Shown: positions 54,222 to 63,178, counted from the stretch's first letter. The stretch is 64,000 bases of DNA from CAJQPP01 sp963793465 (GCA_963793465.1 CAWCAJ010000001.1:1054001-1118000); one strand, 5' to 3'. A program made the numbers and translations. The notes: a model not told the origin generated them from the sequence alone.

Positions 54222-54677
54222 TCAGGAGACAGGTACAAACGGTAACGAGGGAGGGCCTCGCGCCAGGCAGAAACCCGTTGCCTCTGCCACTACGGCGAGG
54301 CAAGGTGGCGTGATCAAGAACGCCACTTCGGATTTCATGAAACAGGTCGGCGGCTGGATTTCTCCAGCTGCAATCAGGAAGAATTCGCAAATCCAGCACG
54401 GATGCGACGACTCAAGCGGAGGCTCCTGACCGTTCTGCCACTGCAGATCGAACCCGGACGTGGTGGCCTCGTGATGACAGCAACAAGACGATTCCGTCGG
54501 TTGAATTGAGCTGTCGGTATGCGGCACCTTAGCGGAACACGAATGCGCCCTACCGGACAAGTGGCCGGCACAGCATCCCCCGTGCACAGAGAAAATGGGG
54601 GCATGATGCAACCCAGGCCCGCCCGCAGCGAAAACTGCGAACATGACAACGAAAAGGCAATCTAGCCGTTTCCGCAT
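54222..54677 (-). CDS. Small Cys/His-rich exported protein, possible metal binder
   Basis: 151 residues from ATG 54677, with a signal-like segment (LFVVMFAVFAAGGPG). The mature part is rich in Cys and His: HGGCCAGH, SCSAKVPH, SSCCCHHE, HPCWICEFF. Such clusters suggest copper or zinc binding or disulfides, as seen in planctomycete envelope proteins with CxxC ends. No named family was recognised. A PSLPFVPVS tail ends the protein. It stands 223 bp after the lipoprotein gene. Confidence 0.6.
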   Translation of the reverse strand: MRKRLDCLFVVMFAVFAAGGPGLHHAPIFSVHGGCCAGHLSGRAHSCSAKVPHTDSSIQPTESSCCCHHEATTSGFDLQWQNGQEPPLESSHPCWICEFFLIAAGEIQPPTCFMKSEVAFLITPPCLAVVAEATGFCLARGPPSLPFVPVS

Positions 54678-54900
54678 TCTCGTTCGGTTGCAACCCATGA
54701 AATGCCAAGCAAAAAAAGAAACTGCTCAGCGGTCCGACGTTCCCATTCTCAACAGGATCCACCCCAACGTCAAGTCAAAATGTCTCCAAATTTTCGTCCC
54801 GGGCGACTCCGTTCCGACAGCTGACCTCCAGAGAACTGGGGACCGCTGGCACCCGGTCAAAAGGGCCGGGCCGCAGGGCTTTCATGGAAACCGGATCGCC

Positions 54901-55398
54901 TCACGGGTGTCGACCCGTTCCACTCGCGCCAGGTTGCTTTTGTACCTCGATCAACAACGTGTTTCCCTCTGCCAGCGGCTGAACCTCCACTTCCAGGTTG
55001 GTGGTCTTGTAACTGGCGTAGCTCCTGTCAACGAGACTGCCATGATCATGCACGACATTCAAATTGAAGTGATTGACGACCACCTGATTGATGACCACCC
55101 GATGCTTGCCGGCAACCGCCCCTTGACCGACATCTCGGGTGCTGAGCGTGAAGGAACCGTCCCGTCCAATCTTGCCACTGGCGTTCAGCGGCAACGCCAA
55201 TGACTGAAATTCGATCTCCCCGAACATCACCGGATCACCATCCACGAAACGTACGACACCCGCCACCGGATACACCACCGGACCGGAATGACCACAACCG
55301 GGCAACCCAAGCAATCCGATGAGAATCAGCAGCCTCAAGGCGGACGGCCCACCGGGCACGCATGTTTGCCACCGCGAAGTCAGATGGAATGCCCGCAT
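54901..55398 (-). CDS. Small lipoprotein with carboxypeptidase-regulatory-like fold
   Basis: 165 residues with a lipoprotein signal (LLILIGLLGLPGC). The body shows YPVAGVVRFVDGDPVMFGEI, the G-V-V-x-x-x-D-G-x-P pattern typical of planctomycete lipoproteins next to DUF1559 genes, followed by SGKIGRDGSFTLSTRDVGQG and HRVVINQVV. It starts three bases after the DUF1559 stop and is almost certainly cotranscribed. These proteins are thought to be envelope accessory proteins; no reaction is known. Confidence 0.87.
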   Translation of the reverse strand: MRAFHLTSRWQTCVPGGPSALRLLILIGLLGLPGCGHSGPVVYPVAGVVRFVDGDPVMFGEIEFQSLALPLNASGKIGRDGSFTLSTRDVGQGAVAGKHRVVINQVVVNHFNLNVVHDHGSLVDRSYASYKTTNLEVEVQPLAEGNTLLIEVQKQPGASGTGRHP

Positions 55399-55401
55399 GA
55401 T

Positions 55402-56394
55402 TCAAAAATCCTCCCGGACCACTTCACCATCGGCCCGATGACAGATTTGCCCCAGCGCGATCGTATCGATCGACATGGAGATTCCGCGAGTATTTCCGTC
55501 CACGAATACAAAATTGGTGACCCCGGGGTGGGCACTGCCAAATCCCAGAATCGGGCCCGGCGTTTCATGGGGTCCCAACAAGGGCACGGTCGGCCCGCCA
55601 ATTCGGGCGAAGGCCGAAAGATCCTCTCCGTTGTAAATCGGACCGTTGTAGGGCATTTGATTCTCCTGCCCGGAAGGGATATGCAGTTCCCCAGCCAACA
55701 CCGTTGTGCTGGTTCCATCCCGAACGTCCTTGATGCGAATCTTGTCGATCCAGGTATAGGGCTTTTTGGAATTGCCGGACAGAGCCCGCGAAGAAATGAT
55801 CACCCCCGTGCCATTGCCACCCCGCCAAAAATCGGTCGCCGCGCCGGTGGATCCCGGGGACGGATCACCGTGGTTGCCTCCATAATCCCCTGAGGCACCG
55901 CCAGTCACCGAGATCTGGGAGACTCCTCCACAACCACATGGCAAGGTGACCGTTCCGTCAATGTTCGTGTCCTCAACAATGGCATCGGACAGGGAGTGCC
56001 TGGAAGGGCACAGGTACACCGAAACCGGCTGATAGATCAGTTCCCTGTTCTGCTCCCGATAGGGGGCATATAGGTCCCAGCCTCGATAGGCATTTCCCTC
56101 CTCCAGTTGCGGCATGATTCTCACAAACCATGACGGCTCGGGCCCTCCCGCGATTTCATTGGGTGCCGGATTCAACGCGGGCTGAAGCCTGGCCGGAGGA
56201 AAGGCCCGCCAGGTGTCGTGATATGCCATCGTGGCGATGCCGATTTGCCGCAGGTTATTCAGGCATTCCGTGCGGCGAGCCGCTTCCCGCACCTGTTGCA
56301 CGGCCGGTAGCAGCAGGCCCATTAGTATGCCAATGATTGCAATGACGACAAGGAGTTCCACCAGCGTGAACCCCCTGACAAGTTTTTGATTCAT
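55402..56394 (-). CDS. DUF1559 pseudopilin-like protein (H-X9-DG)
   Basis: 330 residues. The N-terminal prepilin signal is VRGFTLVELLVVIAIIGILM, followed by GLLLPAVQQVREAARRTECL. The C-terminal signature is AHPGVTNFVFVDGNTRGIS, the H-X9-DG motif. Between are a large loop domain with GYCPG-like Cys spacing (LPCGCGGVSQ) and Trp/Gly-rich segments. Paired with a lipoprotein, the usual planctomycete arrangement. Together with 52765-53898 there are two such genes in 4 kb. Confidence 0.93.
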   Translation of the reverse strand: MNQKLVRGFTLVELLVVIAIIGILMGLLLPAVQQVREAARRTECLNNLRQIGIATMAYHDTWRAFPPARLQPALNPAPNEIAGGPEPSWFVRIMPQLEEGNAYRGWDLYAPYREQNRELIYQPVSVYLCPSRHSLSDAIVEDTNIDGTVTLPCGCGGVSQISVTGGASGDYGGNHGDPSPGSTGAATDFWRGGNGTGVIISSRALSGNSKKPYTWIDKIRIKDVRDGTSTTVLAGELHIPSGQENQMPYNGPIYNGEDLSAFARIGGPTVPLLGPHETPGPILGFGSAHPGVTNFVFVDGNTRGISMSIDTIALGQICHRADGEVVREDF

Positions 56395-56815
56395 GTCGAA
56401 CTTTCGGCGCTAAATTTGGGAAACCACGAGTCCGACCTCTCGCGGAGGGGGGTAAAACGTTCACAACGGGCACTGTCTGGGGACACTCCACACGCACCTC
56501 ATGTTGGCTAACGCTACCACCTATGAATTGTACTCAAAACTATCGTCCGTATGACCCAAAGCGCTTTGCTGCCCGGCTAAAACATGAGGTTTATACGGGT
56601 GGATGCGCAGTCAACGTCATTCGCGGGATCCGCATTGGAGTCGATCCGGCTGACGGCAAATCGTCAGCAACCGGCACTGGTTCCAACGGCTGAACCAGCG
56701 GATGAAAGTGAACGATTCCAGATCCCGGGCAGGACCCGTTTCCGACCAAAAGATGCGGGCGACCAAGGGGCCCTTGAGCAACGAGGATACCCCCGCCGAT
56801 GCCGCGGACGATCCG
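56395..56815. other. Intergenic region, no gene seen
   Basis: 421 bp upstream of the DUF1559 operon. The open frame at 56584-56892 overlaps the porin gene end and has no domain features. Confidence 0.45.
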
Positions 56816-58312
56816 TCAAAATGCGAATTGAATCTGAGTGCGGTAAAGCATTCCCGAATCGCCGGGAGAAATGTCCAGCGCGGAGGAGTTGATCGGCGCC
56901 CCGTTTAAATTGGTCATATCGAAGACCAGCTTGGCGTGCTGATCCCGAAAATACCAGGCCATGCCACCCGCTACTTCATCGGCACTTTGCACTTCCTGAC
57001 CCAGGGTTCCCGATTTGCCGACCACACGCGACCAGCGCGCCAACAACTGCAGACGGCCGGGAACGACAAACTTGCCCGTCTGGAACCAGAATCCATGATC
57101 GTATAGATCCGGCAAATCAGCTCCACGAAATCCACCGACGTTACGAAAGTAGTACTCGCAGGTCATCGACCATCCGCGGTACTTCAAGGAAGCATCACAG
57201 GCCCACAAGTCAACCCGGTACTGACTGACATCCGTCGGCAGACTGTCCAATAACGAACTCAATGTGGCACCCGAATCCACCACGCGAATGGCCTGAAATT
57301 CTGTGACGCCAAAAGAATCAATGGTCGACGTGGCATAACCCAATCCAATGCGGGTCGCTGGCTGGCAGTGTCCCTCGAAATCTGCTAATCCCCCGTTACC
57401 CCAGGTGCCTGTAGGATAACTGTGGATGCGACCAGAGTAGGCAAAATTATTATCCAAATCCCCTGAACTTCCAGTCTCAGCCCCCCCCGTCACCAACCCA
57501 TTAAAAATAGCCACCTCCCAGTTCAGGGGAGCTCTGCGGTCGGTTAGGTTCCCGTACAATCCCCAGGCGAAACTACGGTTGACATCAAAGAACATGCTGG
57601 CCATCGAGCGATCCGTGAATTCGAATTCCCGGCCCGACAATTCCCGAGCCATATTGAAGGGCATCTTGTACTTGCCGGTTTTGAAGCCGAACTTTCCTTT
57701 TTCCCAACCCCAAAGATGCCGGCCCAGGTCGTAGGCCAGGAAGTAGTCCAACAATCGGACATTATCCCCGCTGCTGCTGCGTCCATCCAATTGCACCAGG
57801 TAGGCAAAGTCGGGAGTGAATGCGCTGCCTGAAAAAACTATTCGCCCCCGCTTCAACTGGAACTGGTTGACATCAATACCCTGGATCGAGTTCGAATCCT
57901 GAAGAGTGTGCCTCAACTGCCCCCAACCGTTAATCCGCAATTGAAACGGATAATCCCCAGCACCCAGATCAACGTTCGCCGAGTTGGCAATCACAAAACC
58001 GCCGTCGTAGCCTACTCGGGTCTTGCTAAGCCACTCCAGGCCGTCAGACATCGACTGGCCCTCAGGTGACTCCAGTCCCTGCATTGAGTCCCCAAGCGTT
58101 AGCCCCGGACTCAGCGGGCTTCTACCAATGTTGATTCCGTTGTTCGCCGGAAATCGCAAAGCAGGCGACTCCTGAATCAAGGGAACTGCTTCCTCAATCT
58201 GGGACCCCATACCCTCCGTCGTTTCCTGCTGCGCAAACGCCGGCCAACAGGCTGACACTGCAATGAGCCAGACTAGCAAGCTTGACTTGTAAGATGGGTT
58301 GGATACCAGCAT
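56816..58312 (-). CDS. OprO/OprP-type phosphate-selective porin
   Basis: 498 residues with a signal peptide (SLLVWLIAVSACWPAFAQ). The mature protein has the porin P pattern: RVGYDGGFVIANS, YPFQLRINGWGQLRHTL, VNQFQLKRGRIVFSGSAF, FAYLVQLDGRSSSG, KGKFGFKTGKYKMPFNMA, LTDRRAPLNWEVAIFNG, and a C-terminal strand ending QIQFAF with terminal Phe. Porin P members are trimeric 16-stranded outer-membrane channels; planctomycete homologues are common and their substrates are untested. It is upstream of the DUF1559 operon but separated by 421 bp. Confidence 0.85.
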   Translation of the reverse strand: MLVSNPSYKSSLLVWLIAVSACWPAFAQQETTEGMGSQIEEAVPLIQESPALRFPANNGINIGRSPLSPGLTLGDSMQGLESPEGQSMSDGLEWLSKTRVGYDGGFVIANSANVDLGAGDYPFQLRINGWGQLRHTLQDSNSIQGIDVNQFQLKRGRIVFSGSAFTPDFAYLVQLDGRSSSGDNVRLLDYFLAYDLGRHLWGWEKGKFGFKTGKYKMPFNMARELSGREFEFTDRSMASMFFDVNRSFAWGLYGNLTDRRAPLNWEVAIFNGLVTGGAETGSSGDLDNNFAYSGRIHSYPTGTWGNGGLADFEGHCQPATRIGLGYATSTIDSFGVTEFQAIRVVDSGATLSSLLDSLPTDVSQYRVDLWACDASLKYRGWSMTCEYYFRNVGGFRGADLPDLYDHGFWFQTGKFVVPGRLQLLARWSRVVGKSGTLGQEVQSADEVAGGMAWYFRDQHAKLVFDMTNLNGAPINSSALDISPGDSGMLYRTQIQFAF

Positions 58313-58848
58313 TCCTGGAATCGATCGGTGGGTAAAGCGTTACCGTCTGACTAATCCACACGCCTTAACTAATCGTCACAACCACACCAGCTTCTGCAGG
58401 GGAATTGGGCAGAATGGATGCTGGCAAAGGAACACTGGCAGGCCGAGTCTGTCCTGCGAGATCCTTGAATTTCAGGAGAAACGCGGTCAACCCGCTGTGG
58501 CGGGAAGCCGAGGCTCCCCAGATCGTGGTCGATTATTCGATTTAGGGTCCAGCGGAAGCAGTGTTGCACCCCCGCGACGATCACCCCCGTGAGGCGTAGA
58601 TTCCCTGGAATTCCCACCCCACCCGCAGGGTCTCCGTCGCTGCCTTGATTCAACGACCTCACCGTGCGATCCGCCTTGCCGAGGCCGCCGCAGACGCAGA
58701 ACCGGAATGCCGGCGAAGGGGCGGGGCTGGCAGCTTCCGCTGGTTTGAGGTTTAATCATCTTCATGAGAGCTGGCCCATCCTGACAGACGGCCCTGCCGA
58801 AAGTTTCGCACCCCGCCACTGCAGTGGCTGCTTCGAGGAGCAACATCC
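58313..58848. other. Divergent intergenic region, no gene seen
   Basis: 536 bp between porin (minus) and small membrane gene (plus). Nothing recognised except GAGGAG just before the next start. Confidence 0.45.
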
Positions 58849-59280
58849 ATGTCGAAAATCACACTGGCGATCGGTTTTCTTTTAATCGCCGTCGGAGTCG
58901 CAGGCTACCTGACACCCTCAGAAATCGTAACGGATGGTGTGGAAGGTGACGTGGTGGAAACCAAGCGGAGTGTCACGGCATTGATTCCTGCCTTTGTGGG
59001 CTTGCCGATACTGCTCTGCGGGTTGTGGGCGGCAGCGGTTCCGGCCGCAAACAAGACAGCAATGCATGTTGCGGCCACATTCGGGTTGTTGGGCGCGTTG
59101 GCGGCTACCGGAAGGGGCGTGACTTCGCTGTTGAAGTTTGTGAACGCCGATAGTGGCTTCAACCAGCGGGCCTTCGTCTTCCTGTTGCTGATGGGGGCAC
59201 TCTGCTGGATGTTTGTGATCGCCTGCGTGATGTCATTCATACGAGCCCGCAAGGCGCGGGAAGCCCGCGAAGCCGGTTAA
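58849..59280 (+). CDS. Small four-helix membrane protein, unknown function
   Basis: 143 residues with four hydrophobic segments: ITLAIGFLLIAVGVAGYL, LIPAFVGLPILLCGLWAA, AMHVAATFGLLGALAATG and AFVFLLLMGALCWMFVIACV. The end is basic (RARKAREAREAG), fitting a cytoplasmic tail. GAGGAG upstream supports the start. No partner gene nearby indicates a role. Confidence 0.8.
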   Translation: MSKITLAIGFLLIAVGVAGYLTPSEIVTDGVEGDVVETKRSVTALIPAFVGLPILLCGLWAAAVPAANKTAMHVAATFGLLGALAATGRGVTSLLKFVNADSGFNQRAFVFLLLMGALCWMFVIACVMSFIRARKAREAREAG

Positions 59281-59303
59281 ACACCGCTGGCAGGACACGG
59301 TCA

Positions 59304-59834
59304 TCAATCGACCCGGTTCTGGGCGCCCGGATAAACAGGTGGCCGCCGATTGAGCCCAGGCGGGCGGGCCGTTCCGGAACTGCCCAGCATCGCATTCAGA
59401 TGGCGACCGCTGCGGCCTTGCCGCGTTCCCCGGTGCTGGTCCCGAGAGAAGGCCGGTGCGCTGGATGCCATCCCCCGAGTTGCCGTTTCACCACCGCTGG
59501 GGCGAGCCCGGCCCACCTGGGCGCGATCCGATTGCACTCCATCCATGCTGGCTTTTGAGCGGTTTCCTGCCGAGATGTTTCCCGATGCACCCAGCACACT
59601 CGGGCGGGACCTCGGACCCGACTGACCTGGCAAGTCGGCCTGTCCTGCGGCACCAGAAAAACTCATCGAGGGAACGCTGGCCTGAACACCCTCGGCACCG
59701 GCCAAGCCAATCGTCCCCGTGGGACGACGGCGTCCGTTCAGCCCGCCGCCTCCGCCGAAATGTTGGGCCTGCGTTTCCGCAACATGGATCGCCAACGCAG
59801 CGATCATGCAAACATAGATTCCAAGACGTTGCAT
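59304..59834 (-). CDS. Small basic Gly/Arg-rich secreted protein
   Basis: 176 residues from ATG 59834 (AGGA upstream), with a signal peptide (GIYVCMIAALAIHVAETQAQ). The mature chain is low-complexity, rich in Gly, Ser, Ala and Arg (GGGGGLNGRRRPTG), without Cys or Trp, and ends GAQNRVD. The neighbour at 59973 has the same style and also ends in RVD. No family recognised. A 10-bp tandem repeat lies just upstream. Confidence 0.65.
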   Translation of the reverse strand: MQRLGIYVCMIAALAIHVAETQAQHFGGGGGLNGRRRPTGTIGLAGAEGVQASVPSMSFSGAAGQADLPGQSGPRSRPSVLGASGNISAGNRSKASMDGVQSDRAQVGRARPSGGETATRGMASSAPAFSRDQHRGTRQGRSGRHLNAMLGSSGTARPPGLNRRPPVYPGAQNRVD

Positions 59835-59903
59835 GGGACATTCCTGTGAAAAGGGTGGGGATTTGTGCCCGATCCGTTGGGTCAGCCTTTTGCTTATTGA
59901 AAG

Positions 59904-59956
59904 CCAAAGGCAGCCAAAGGCAGCCAAAGGCAGTCAAAGGCAGTCAAAGGCAGTCA
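59904..59956. repeat. 10-bp tandem repeat, about five copies
   Basis: Unit CCAAAGGCAG with TCAAAGGCAG variants in the last copies, between the two small secreted-protein genes. Confidence 0.9.
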
Positions 59957-59972
59957 TCGCATCATGCGGGGC

Positions 59973-60392
59973 TTAATCCACGCGGGCAGAACCGGGGCCG
60001 ACACGATTCATCCGCAACGCGGAACCTGTCCGGTTTTGGGTGCCGCGGGTTGCGGGTTGTCCCGTTGCCGAGGACATACGAACAAAGTGCTTGCCGCCGA
60101 ATCGGCTGAGCGTGCGTGTGGGTGGCGCAATCCCCCGTACCCCAGGTGCGTCGGAATTCCCGGATCGGCCAACGGCACCCGGTCGAGTCCCGGTTGAGCG
60201 CTGGCGAAACTGGACTTTGTCTGCACCCGCAGGGGAATCCACACTGGAGGCCGCACGACGTTGTTTGGAAGGCGGCGCCAATGACATCACTTGTGCCGAA
60301 ACCGGCCCGGCCGTAAAAACAAAAACGCATCCCGCCAGGAAGACCAGCCACCCCGTCGAGCCAATCCTGCGTGGTTTGATTTTTGACTTCAT
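59973..60392 (-). CDS. Small basic secreted protein
   Basis: 139 residues from ATG 60392, with an ideal AAGGAG upstream, and a signal peptide (STGWLVFLAGCVFVFTAGPV, cut near SAQ). The mature part is basic and low-complexity (KQRRAASSVDS, STGTRPGAVGRSG, GIAPPTRTLSRFGG) and ends GPGSARVD, like its neighbour. Possibly a paralogous pair of envelope proteins; function unknown. Confidence 0.68.
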   Translation of the reverse strand: MKSKIKPRRIGSTGWLVFLAGCVFVFTAGPVSAQVMSLAPPSKQRRAASSVDSPAGADKVQFRQRSTGTRPGAVGRSGNSDAPGVRGIAPPTRTLSRFGGKHFVRMSSATGQPATRGTQNRTGSALRMNRVGPGSARVD

Positions 60393-60581
60393 AAAATCTC
60401 CTTTGAAAATATTAGCCCGGTTCCAACTGCCGGGAAACGACTTGCTGCCCCATGTAACGCCCGATGATCGACATCCTGCCAACGGCAAATCGCTCTGACT
60501 GGACTCGGGCAATCACTTAATTTCGGACCCGACCACTTGTGAATCCGACTACGTTTGCCAAGTCGATCCCGAACGGAGTGG

Positions 60582-60671
60582 TTTGGCAAGGCAGACCTGT
60601 CGGGTGCCACCGCTGTCTTACCCTGCCGTGCCGTTGGGAATTCAGCACTTTCCTTTCCATTCAGGTCTGCC
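60582..60671 (+). repeat. Stem-loop intergenic repeat, copy C
   Basis: Contains TTTGGCAAGGCAGACCTG, GGGTGCCACCG, TTACCCTGCCGTG and TTCAGCAC, ending CATTCAGGTCTGCC. The outer stem is perfect: GGCAGACCTG (60590-60599) with CAGGTCTGCC (60662-60671). It lies six bases after the stop of the minus-strand gene at 60678. Confidence 0.78.
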
Positions 60672-60677
60672 AGACCC

Positions 60678-61607
60678 CTAGTCATTCGCTTCCTCAGTTG
60701 TGGCAGCGTCATCGATAACCCGCAAAATATCCAACCCTTGAATATCCGGCTGGGGCTCCCCACCCAACATCCGCTGCGTGGAATCGTAGGAGAAGCGGTT
60801 GTTGTCCAAAAGTGTGAATCGGTTTTCACTGCTCCCCAAAACTCCATCCGCGGTCTGAAATGAGGCGTCAATGATCCAGGTCGAACCTTCTCGTCGCCAG
60901 AGTCCGGATCCGAAACCGCCATCGGAGTCAAACACCCACGATCGGATTCTCTGTTGCAACGCGTCCCAGCCTACCACCTGGGTGCCTTCCAATTCCACTT
61001 CACCGCCGCGTGTCATTTTAAACGTGCGTAACAGAAAGTTCTGGTTCGATGTCCATTCGCAAGTGGTCTCCACCGTCACGTCGTCAGTTTGCTCTCGCCA
61101 GGTCCCCACCATCCACTCCAACTCCGCCAGGTAATGGTAATTGCTGAGCGTATCCGCGATCACGGTTTCCCGCACGCTGTCCAGTTTCCAGCCTTGATCC
61201 GTTTTAACGTGGATGGAAATGTAGCTGGCCTTTTGAGGAGCTTCGCCGGGACTGGTCATGACCACATGACCTTCCTCGGTGGCTACATTGGCGGCGATAA
61301 AACGGACGCGGACATCCAGCAACTCGATCTTGGGCATCGTATCAGCCGAGAACGTCGCACTCATATGCTCGGCGATGGCCTGGCGGCCCAAAATTTCCTT
61401 GCCATCCGGTGCCATCCAGACTCCGTTCTCGCTCCAGAAAGTCGCGGCCGCCACGGCATCTCCCTTGTTCAGCGCGGCCACGTAACCCACGATCGAATCT
61501 TGAATCGCCTTCTGATCGGCTTCACGATTCTCCGCCTGAGCGCAAAGCACGGTGGGCAGAATGAACCCTGCCATCAGCAGGGAGAAAATCAATGTTCGGG
61601 TGTTCAT
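60678..61607 (-). CDS. SgcJ/EcaC-type SnoaL protein with lipocalin-like C-terminal domain, exported (paralogue)
   Basis: 309 residues with a signal peptide (LIFSLLMAGFILPTVLCA). SnoaL domain: IQDSIVGYVAALNKGDAVAA, FWSENGVWMAPDGKEILGRQ and QGWKLDSVRETV. Second domain: LEWMVGTWREQ, NQNFLLRTFKM, TQVVGWDALQQRIRSWVFD and DGGFGSGLW, matching the equivalent motifs of 35414-36319. The pair are paralogues about 25 kb apart on opposite strands. The stop is followed directly by repeat copy C. Confidence 0.83.
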   Translation of the reverse strand: MNTRTLIFSLLMAGFILPTVLCAQAENREADQKAIQDSIVGYVAALNKGDAVAAATFWSENGVWMAPDGKEILGRQAIAEHMSATFSADTMPKIELLDVRVRFIAANVATEEGHVVMTSPGEAPQKASYISIHVKTDQGWKLDSVRETVIADTLSNYHYLAELEWMVGTWREQTDDVTVETTCEWTSNQNFLLRTFKMTRGGEVELEGTQVVGWDALQQRIRSWVFDSDGGFGSGLWRREGSTWIIDASFQTADGVLGSSENRFTLLDNNRFSYDSTQRMLGGEPQPDIQGLDILRVIDDAATTEEAND

Positions 61608-62116
61608 GCTCTATCAGTCTGGTTCAGGATGCAAAAGTTCGCGGGATAACATCAGGCCGCAAGGGCATTGCCGAGCCAAGCGTTGAGCCGTAGCCCAGAC
61701 GTTGACTGCAGGACGACCGACTGCAGCACGACCCGATCCCGGTCCCCTGAATATAAATTGCCACTGCCTGGCAATCAAATTGATTTGCCCAGGCGGCTGG
61801 CACTTTTGCGGGCAATCGCATTTGCCAGGTCCGGAAACCAGGCTGGCATTCAACTGGCAGCCTACGCGACAGGTCCCGGCGACTGGCACCACCTTCGCCA
61901 AAAAAAATACCTATCCTGCCTCAGGGTCAAAACCGGCGTGACCGCCGCTCCCCGCGTGAATCTCTGCGGGGGAAGGTTCCTCCGCCAATTGTATTTCATG
62001 GCTTGCCGGGTAAAATTTCGGCCCGTCGAGGACGCAGACCGGTTCGGGTCAAGGAATTCAGTCCCGGACCTAAGCCAGTAACGAGGGATCGCACTTAGCC
62101 GAGTCGGAGGATCACC
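61608..62116. other. Divergent intergenic region, no gene seen
   Basis: 509 bp between divergent genes; GGAGG precedes the next ATG. No tRNA or other RNA recognised. Confidence 0.45.
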
Positions 62117-63151
62117 ATGCCAGAAAACACTGCCGTACAATCGCGCCAACGTCCCACCGATGTTGTGCAACACGACTACATGAATGTGGTCGAACCGGAC
62201 GAACACAACAATCAACTGAGCCGGGAATTGCTGGAATCCTGTTCCAACAACTTCTCCAAACCAGTGCTTTTCCGCAAGTTGGTTCCTTTGGGGCCCGCAG
62301 CGGAGACCCGCGAATACCTGCAAGTGAGTCCGGATCAATCTCTGATGTGGCGTGAGAAAACCGACGACAAGGCGGTTGCCTTTCGCGATCAGTCGGGCAA
62401 GACGGACTACAACTATGTCACGGGGCGTGAAGGAACCGCCCGGGAATACCTGGACGAAATTTTTCTGCATCACAAGGATGTTTATGCTCACCTCGGCAAA
62501 GTCTCCAGCGGCTTCACCGAACTGCACAAGCATGCTTGGGGGGACACCATTTTCGAGCATCTCCGTGATCGGGTCTTCAGTCACGGGTGGTTCAACATTC
62601 CCGGATGGGAGTTGAGTGGACACTGCTTCATCGGCAACAACACCGAAATGTTCGCCGAACCTGGCAAGGGAGCACCGGGCAGCGACTGGCACATGTTCCC
62701 CACGCTGAACGTGTTTGTGATGATTTCGGGAATGAAACAATGGATGACCCGTCCGCCACTGCCTGGTGACCAGTTCCATCATCAGGAAGAACTGGTATTC
62801 CCCACCGGCGGGCGTGAAGGTCCGCTGGAAGACCGGCCATACGACACTTTGTATCTGGAATCGGGCGACGTGCTGGTGAACATGCCCTATGAATGGCACA
62901 AGGTGCTCAACGCGCAGGGCCCCAGCGTGGGTGCGGCCTTCCGGATCATCGACCGACCCTATGTCGACCAGTTGATGCAGTACCCCGCCGTGAAGGCCAA
63001 CCTGAAACTGCGCAAAATCAACGATGAATACGCGCATTTGGCGACGTCTTTGAAATACGCTTCGCTCGATCCACTGCGTATGTTCATGGCGTTGAATACC
63101 GCGGAAATGATGATTTGCACCGCAGCCCGCTTCAATCTGGTGGCATCCTGA
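62117..63151 (+). CDS. JmjC/cupin-8-like protein with altered metal triad
   Basis: 344 residues from ATG 62117, preceded by GGAGG. The region from about residue 170 to 265 matches JmjC-type Fe(II)/2-oxoglutarate dioxygenases: WHMFPTLNVFVMISGMKQW, then ESGDVLVNMPYEWHKVLN. Family members have H-x-D near the start and a distal His; here the first His is His192 and the distal His261, but the Asp position is Phe194, while Asn198 is kept. The loss of Asp could mean no iron chemistry, altered chemistry, or another ligand. No partner gene hints at a substrate. A nine-base-pair hairpin follows. Confidence 0.78.
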   Translation: MPENTAVQSRQRPTDVVQHDYMNVVEPDEHNNQLSRELLESCSNNFSKPVLFRKLVPLGPAAETREYLQVSPDQSLMWREKTDDKAVAFRDQSGKTDYNYVTGREGTAREYLDEIFLHHKDVYAHLGKVSSGFTELHKHAWGDTIFEHLRDRVFSHGWFNIPGWELSGHCFIGNNTEMFAEPGKGAPGSDWHMFPTLNVFVMISGMKQWMTRPPLPGDQFHHQEELVFPTGGREGPLEDRPYDTLYLESGDVLVNMPYEWHKVLNAQGPSVGAAFRIIDRPYVDQLMQYPAVKANLKLRKINDEYAHLATSLKYASLDPLRMFMALNTAEMMICTAARFNLVAS

Positions 63152-63178
63152 GTCCGCCACCCCAGCCTTGTAACCTGC

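Noticed and set aside
54390..54410. AATCCAGCACGGAT resembling the core of the stem-loop repeat
   Set aside because: Inside a coding frame and without the flanking parts of the element.
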